A stretch of DNA of 64,000 bases from Marsupella aquatica (Eukaryota; Marchantiophyta). Shown one piece after another: positions 59,001-64,000 of this stretch (position 1 is its first letter; every line of letters begins with the position of its first letter). The stretch lies in NCBI GenBank assembly GCA_973895155.1, contig OZ316894.1:21452001-21516000 (forward strand), written 5' to 3'. The position numbers were made by a program, and so were the translations under genes. The notes beneath the pieces were generated by a model. The model made no database searches. It was not told the DNA's origin and saw nothing but the letters and a program-made list of their open reading frames with translations.

Positions 59001-61418
59001 GCATGGACAAATGTTAAGAAAAGATTTCTCGCAAGTGTGGACAAAGATGGTAAGGTATGGATGCATACCCAACTGCGGGACTTGGGCCGGAGCATTGCAT
59101 GTCCCCGGAATACGTCTCTTGAGAAGTGGCAGCGAGTGTCCGAAACCGCCTCTGCAAAGGAGTTGATTGCAAATTATCAGGTATTTTGTAGAAACACAAG
59201 TGGGGTGCTCAAATCCAACGAACATCTGGAAGTTCCTTTTTAAGCATTTGAATGTTCTTGTAACCGATTTGGACGGTGCTAGATCAAGCGACTGAGGTGA
59301 CTGAAAACTAACAACCCAAAATGCATTGTCACTTTGCAGGGCGTTGTTGATACTCGTACTTTGAAGCTTGAAAATGGCGGGCATGAGAAGCTGTTCCTTC
59401 GAAATACCACCTTCTCTAAGTTTACATATCTTCAGTCCTTGATATTGAAGGGTGTGGAGATGATGATAGGGGAGACTTCACTACAACTCCCACCATCAGT
59501 AGTCTATTTGAGCTGGAGCCATGGTTTGTTTGAAGTTTGTCCTTTGGATTTCAGCAAATTGGAAAGTTTATTTGTTCTAGACCTCTCATACTGCAGAGCT
59601 ATGAAATCACTCCCATCGAGCCTTAGGAATGCAAGGAAGCTCACATGGTTGGAGTTGAAAGGTTGTCGATCGTTGAAGGATCTGGGGGTATTGAAACTCT
59701 GCCATCTAAAGCACTTGGGATTGAGTGGGACCTGCTTGACCCACGTACCACGAAACCTTGACCAGTTCAACGACCCGAAGTACTTGCTGGCCCATGACAC
59801 AAAGCTAACAAAAGTTCCTCAAAGGGTCCGTGGCCTTGCGATGTTAGTGGCGCTTGATTTGAGCTATACCAAGGTCGGCACCCTTCCAGAAGCTATTGGT
59901 AATCTCAAATCCTTGAGAGAGCTCAACCTCGAAGGCACTTTACTGCGGGCCTTGCCGGAATCAGTGGGGGAGCTAGAATGGCTGGAAACTTTGATCTTGG
60001 ACCTGACTCCTTTGGAAAATCTACCGGAATCAGTTTGCAAGCTACGGTTTCTCAAACGTCTTGAACTACGGAAAACAGAAATAAGCGCTCTTCCTGATGC
60101 GATCGGGGACCTTGTACAGCTGGAGGAATTGGGACTATGGCGAAGTAGGTTAAGGAGACTACCGGAAACAACCAGCAGGTTGTTGCGGCTGGAAGTGTTT
60201 TCAGTAACATTGGATTTGAACAACAATTGCCTCCAACATTTAGCTTCTTTGAAGTCCTTGACGAGCCTTTATCTGGACGTTGGGATCTTAGGAGAAGAGC
60301 GTGCTCTGGCACTGGGAGAGGAGCAATCACAAACAAGGATCCACTCCCTTCTCTCTCCTTTATTTTCACTACATGTACTTAATTGCGTATCGTTAAGTGG
60401 CGACAATTGCCCGCAATCTTTGCTGCCTGCTCTGTTTGGTGCATTGCATCAAATTCCATCCCTTTCGAAGTTACTATTGTGCGACTTCAAGAGTGTGGAG
60501 GTGATGCCCTATGAATTGGGGACATTGACAGGATTGACGTGGCTTGCGCTATGGGAATTTGATAGGCTCCGTGAGTTGCCCGAGTCATTGGGCAGTCTAT
60601 GCGCGCTGACATCTCTGTACTTAATTGACTTGCCAAGCTTGTCCAGACTGCCCGAGTCTTTGACTGCCTTGTCATGCCTTTCCCAATTATTTATTTCTTA
60701 CTGTGAGAGCTTAGAAAATCTGCCGGGGTGTTTTGGCCATTTGTCGCCTTTGGAGCAAGAGTGCTTCTCTTTGCAAAGCAACAACAGCGAAACGGTGAAC
60801 TCATTTGAGCGCACAATGCCTTGTCAGCTGGACTGCTTGACACTGCGCACAGATTCATGGAAACTCTTGGAGTGCTTCTTGGAATGTTGTCAGAAACGGA
60901 TATCAAGGCCAAAAGTTGTATATGATGTTAGCTGCGAGAAGATGGAGAAAGTAATGAAGGAGGCGACTCAGGATAGAGATGGAGTAGGCTATGTGGTCGA
61001 TATTAGTGTGGCCAGGGAGCTATTCACGGAAAGGAATTCAAATCAGCGAGGACAGGACAGTAGCGTCCAATTTGCTGCGGGGCGTTCTGCGTGTCATGGT
61101 CCTTGGAACCATTGTACCGGTCTTCAATCTGTCTTTATAAATTGCTATGGAACCGACAGGAAGACTGACCCCGCCAGGTGTGGTGTTCACACGATATTGG
61201 TGCGAGTGATAGATCGACGACACAGCGGTGAGGATAGTGAAAACGAAGTAGATAGTGAGATCGAGGAAGCTAATGTGCACAGCGGTATGGAGGGAGACGA
61301 ATCTGACAGCGAGATGAGTGAAGATGCAAGCAGTGAGGTTGAAGAACATGGAGCTGGTTGTGCATTGAAGGAAGAGAAAACTGATAGTGAACAGACAACA
61401 AAATGGCTATCTGAGTGA
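56088..61418 (+). pseudogene. Hyd-NLR copy 5, frameshifted in the hydrolase domain
   Basis: Exons: 56088-56306, 56507-57156, 57588-57746, 58098-59180, 59340-61418. All exons but one are open, and splice sites are GT/AG, phase 0. One G is missing near 56851 inside the nucleophile-elbow codons, and the preceding Gly codon is changed to Ser (SHC in place of GHC). The frame stops at 56858-56860. NB-ARC (GLSGIGKTT, VLMVVDNV, MHT) and LRR exons are complete, 692 residues for the last exon. The C terminus ends KEEKTDSEQTTKWLSE, shared with copy 4 and not with copies 1-3. An unseen downstream start could still give an NB-LRR protein without the hydrolase part. Confidence 0.8.
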
Positions 61419-64000
61419 AAACGGATAATGCAAAAAAACCACAGGGAGATAGTCCAGCAGGGGACTCTGAAAAAGGCGTCATGCGGAAAGACGCGGTGTC
61501 CACTCATCCCTTGAGCATCCGAATGCTATTTGTGTTCTTTAAACACAAACCCGTGATGGCATGTTCTAGTCCCACAAGGAATGGCCACTGCAATCTGTAA
61601 GTCGTTCACACTCTCACAATATTGAATGTGGATGCAGCTCTGAAAATATTCCGCAAATTGTTAGGATGTGAGTGCCTACCATTTTGCGAGGATTGGGAGA
61701 GTTCCTGTGTGTGGCAAAATTGCGCCTGAAAGAAAAGTGCTTTGAAGTCCATGCGGTTTGAGACTCCCAGAGGTTATGGCAAAGCTTCTACTCTCCGATA
61801 TACTTAGGATCGCATTGCTCAGAGATCAACATCTCTCAGATTGCATTTCAGGAAGTCGGTGTCGTTGCAGTAGTTTACCTGGCTTCAGTTGATGGCAGCA
61901 GAGTCTCTTGTTGAGTTTATGGTAAGTGAATTGCTGGCTGCATTTTAAAAGTGTTCTGGCTTCATTCCGTCAGAAACTGTAGAGTTGGGGATGAATGAAA
62001 CAAGTTTGAGCCGAAGGCTAGGTTCGAATGATTGAAACACTAGTTACAAAACCAGAGGTTGAAGGCATAATCCAAGCTAAAGCGTTTACAACGTCTGTAC
62101 TAGGCTCAACATTGCAGACACACTCGGGATTGTCACTGTGAATTTGCTGTGACCCTCGGGCGGCCCTCTCAACAGAGGTGGTCAACTATGAAGATACAAA
62201 ATCCTGGAGGACAGGTTGGTTTCTAATCGTTTATTAATCGTTTCCTTTTTGTGCAGAGGTTGCGAACTGATCATTTGGCTCGTTGCGTGTGAGCCCAATG
62301 TGGTCCGAGCACACTGCGATATGGACTTTTGCCATGGTGATCTTGCTGGATGTAGCACAGTCATCGTGGTCCAATGCTTGCGTGTTTGATATGGATTGGC
62401 CGAGGTAAAGAGGCATTAGCAATCTTCGACGCTCCTTTTATCGCTTATCGCAGATGGATTTTTTCCCTGCACTCCCTGCTTCTCCAGTGAACGTCAAAAA
62501 TCGTGTATGCAAGATAGCAAGGGTAATAGCCACGACGAATCATCTTGACCGAGCTCAGTCACCCGCCATTGCCAGCGCTGGCTCAAGTGATGGTAGACAC
62601 GATAATATACAAGTGCGCGGATTTACTCCAGTGTATTTCATAGAGACCATGCTAAACGTAATCCTTTTTGTCAACTTTTGAGGTTTCTTCCCTGACTGCT
62701 TTTGGCTAGAATGCTTTGGGCAGAAATGATTGAGAAACTAATTATAAACCGAAGATTGATGTCTTTAGCCATGGTATCTCGATATAACGTCTGTGTAGAG
62801 CCGACACACTCAGGGCATGGACCCAGAAAGGGTTGTGGATGTGAATTTGCTGCAACCTGCTGAGGTGCCTGACCCATATTACGGAGGACCTGAACCCCTT
62901 CTCCTGTAATACATCTCCTATCATTTAGTAAGTGGATAAGCCAGTCATGCTCTGTAAATCGCAATTGTCAGCAGTATGTGATGCTAGAAAATAAAGGAAG
63001 TTGGCCCGCTTGAGCGGAAAACCTTAATAGCGTGTTTTGCACTGATTTTTGATCATGTCTTTTCAATTTGACAAGTGCCATTCAACTCTTAGTAAAACAT
63101 CGTAACTTTCTCCCTGCTGGTGAATCTTTTGGAAGATGCGTGTGAAGGTTTCTTGCAGTCCATTGTCACCAAAGAGTAGTCGAGGACGCCCATGTAATAA
63201 TGCTTGTGCGAACTTACTTCAAAAGCACAGACAAAATGTGTTCAGTTTCGGTGCATTGTTTCTCCACTGCTCCCTCACCCTGAGATATGTCCAGTGTCTA
63301 TCTGGACGTTGGAAGGGAATAAGAAAAACCAAGTTTTACAAAAGAAACATAATGCTGATACGGCTGTGGTCTCTTCGTGGGAATTGTGGAGGGACTGGGA
63401 TCCCAAAATGATTCATTGTGACTACGATTTCGAGTTGTAATTCTCGGTTATGAGTAATTTAGTATTTTGCAGTTATCTCTTCGTTGTGCCCAACATGGGA
63501 TATCGAAAGGATTCGTTCTAAGTACGTTGTGATCTTTATTTATTTAGTTTCCTTCCATCAATCTCTTCCTTGTGCCCGAAAGTCATCGCTCATTTTTCAC
63601 TTTAGGAGGTAATTTTGGAAAGCCTCGTTTTGGCCCAATGGGTGCTTAATGTCTTGTTGTATTCCATCACATTGAAACGAAACATTGGACCCTCTGCTCA
63701 CACTGTAACTAACCTTTCTTCTCACTATAGTGACGTTTAGTGCTCCGCGAACTATGATCTCAATGTAACAAAGTCTTAAGCCTTATATCTTCTCTCACTA
63801 TAGTGACGTTTAGTGCTCTGCGAACTACGATCTCAATGTAACAAAGTCGTAAGCCTTATACTTCCACTGTAGCCAGACGTCGTGCACATGGTGCCTTGGC
63901 GATCTGCAACATTTGTGGCTTTAGTGAAATGATGTGTTGCACATGGGTGCCCCTGGCTATCTGAGGATTCTGAAGGTGAAGTCAATCATGCACCAGGAGG
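61419..64000. other. 3' flank of unit 5 to window end
   Basis: Matches unit 4 flank to about 62873, then unique sequence. Two overlapping + frames at 63136-63440 are not recognisable; the one at 63204-63440 has a mixed, protein-like C terminus (SSWELWRDWDPKMIHCDYDF), but no family is seen. A 73 bp tandem duplication lies at 63721-63862. Confidence 0.45.
63721..63862. repeat. 73 bp tandem duplication
   Basis: CTCACTATAGTGACGTTTAG starts units at 63721 and 63794. The copies differ at only a few positions. Confidence 0.85.

Overview
The window looks like nuclear DNA of a land plant, most likely a bryophyte, with a liverwort favoured. Genes have spliceosomal introns, there is a Ty1/copia retrotransposon, and the dominant gene family joins an alpha/beta-hydrolase domain to NB-ARC and LRR domains. 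This hydrolase-NBS-LRR (Hyd-NLR, HNL) class is known from liverworts such as Marchantia. The species assignment is inference.

Five Hyd-NLR copies lie head to tail, all on the + strand: copy 1 (160-4997, 5' end outside the window), copy 2 (16425-21704), copy 3 (34280-39546), copy 4 (45931-51059) and copy 5 (56088-61418). The shared model has five exons: a short hydrophobic N-terminal exon, two hydrolase exons, one NB-ARC exon and one LRR plus acidic-tail exon. Every intron is phase 0. Copies 2 and 3 are open throughout (about 1398 residues each). Copies 1, 4 and 5 carry different frameshifts, stops or deletions. Copies 1-3 form one subfamily by their 3' ends, and copies 4-5 another. Copies 4 and 5 also share a nearly identical 2.1 kb tract suggesting recent conversion or duplication.

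Between genes, each unit carries several kilobases of related, gene-poor flank with variable minisatellites. Unit 1 is interrupted by a 6.55 kb copia element (8067-14620) with identical 110 bp LTRs, a 5 bp target duplication and broken gag-pol. Unit 2 has an internal 0.5 kb duplication, a 275 bp MITE with an 8 bp target duplication, and a roughly 5.3 kb insert (27398-32690). That insert holds uncharacterised minus-strand ORFs, one resembling an RPA-type OB fold and one carrying a zinc-finger-like motif. Downstream of copy 4 is the C-terminal remnant of a HECT E3 ubiquitin ligase (52666-53163).

If expressed, copies 2 and 3 would encode intracellular immune receptors: a hydrolase-fold signalling domain at the N terminus, a nucleotide switch in the middle and a variable LRR sensor. 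All copies have Cys instead of Ser in the hydrolase nucleophile elbow and MHT instead of MHD at the end of the NB-ARC. The two intact genes, the three broken ones and the mosaic similarity fit a birth-and-death NLR cluster.
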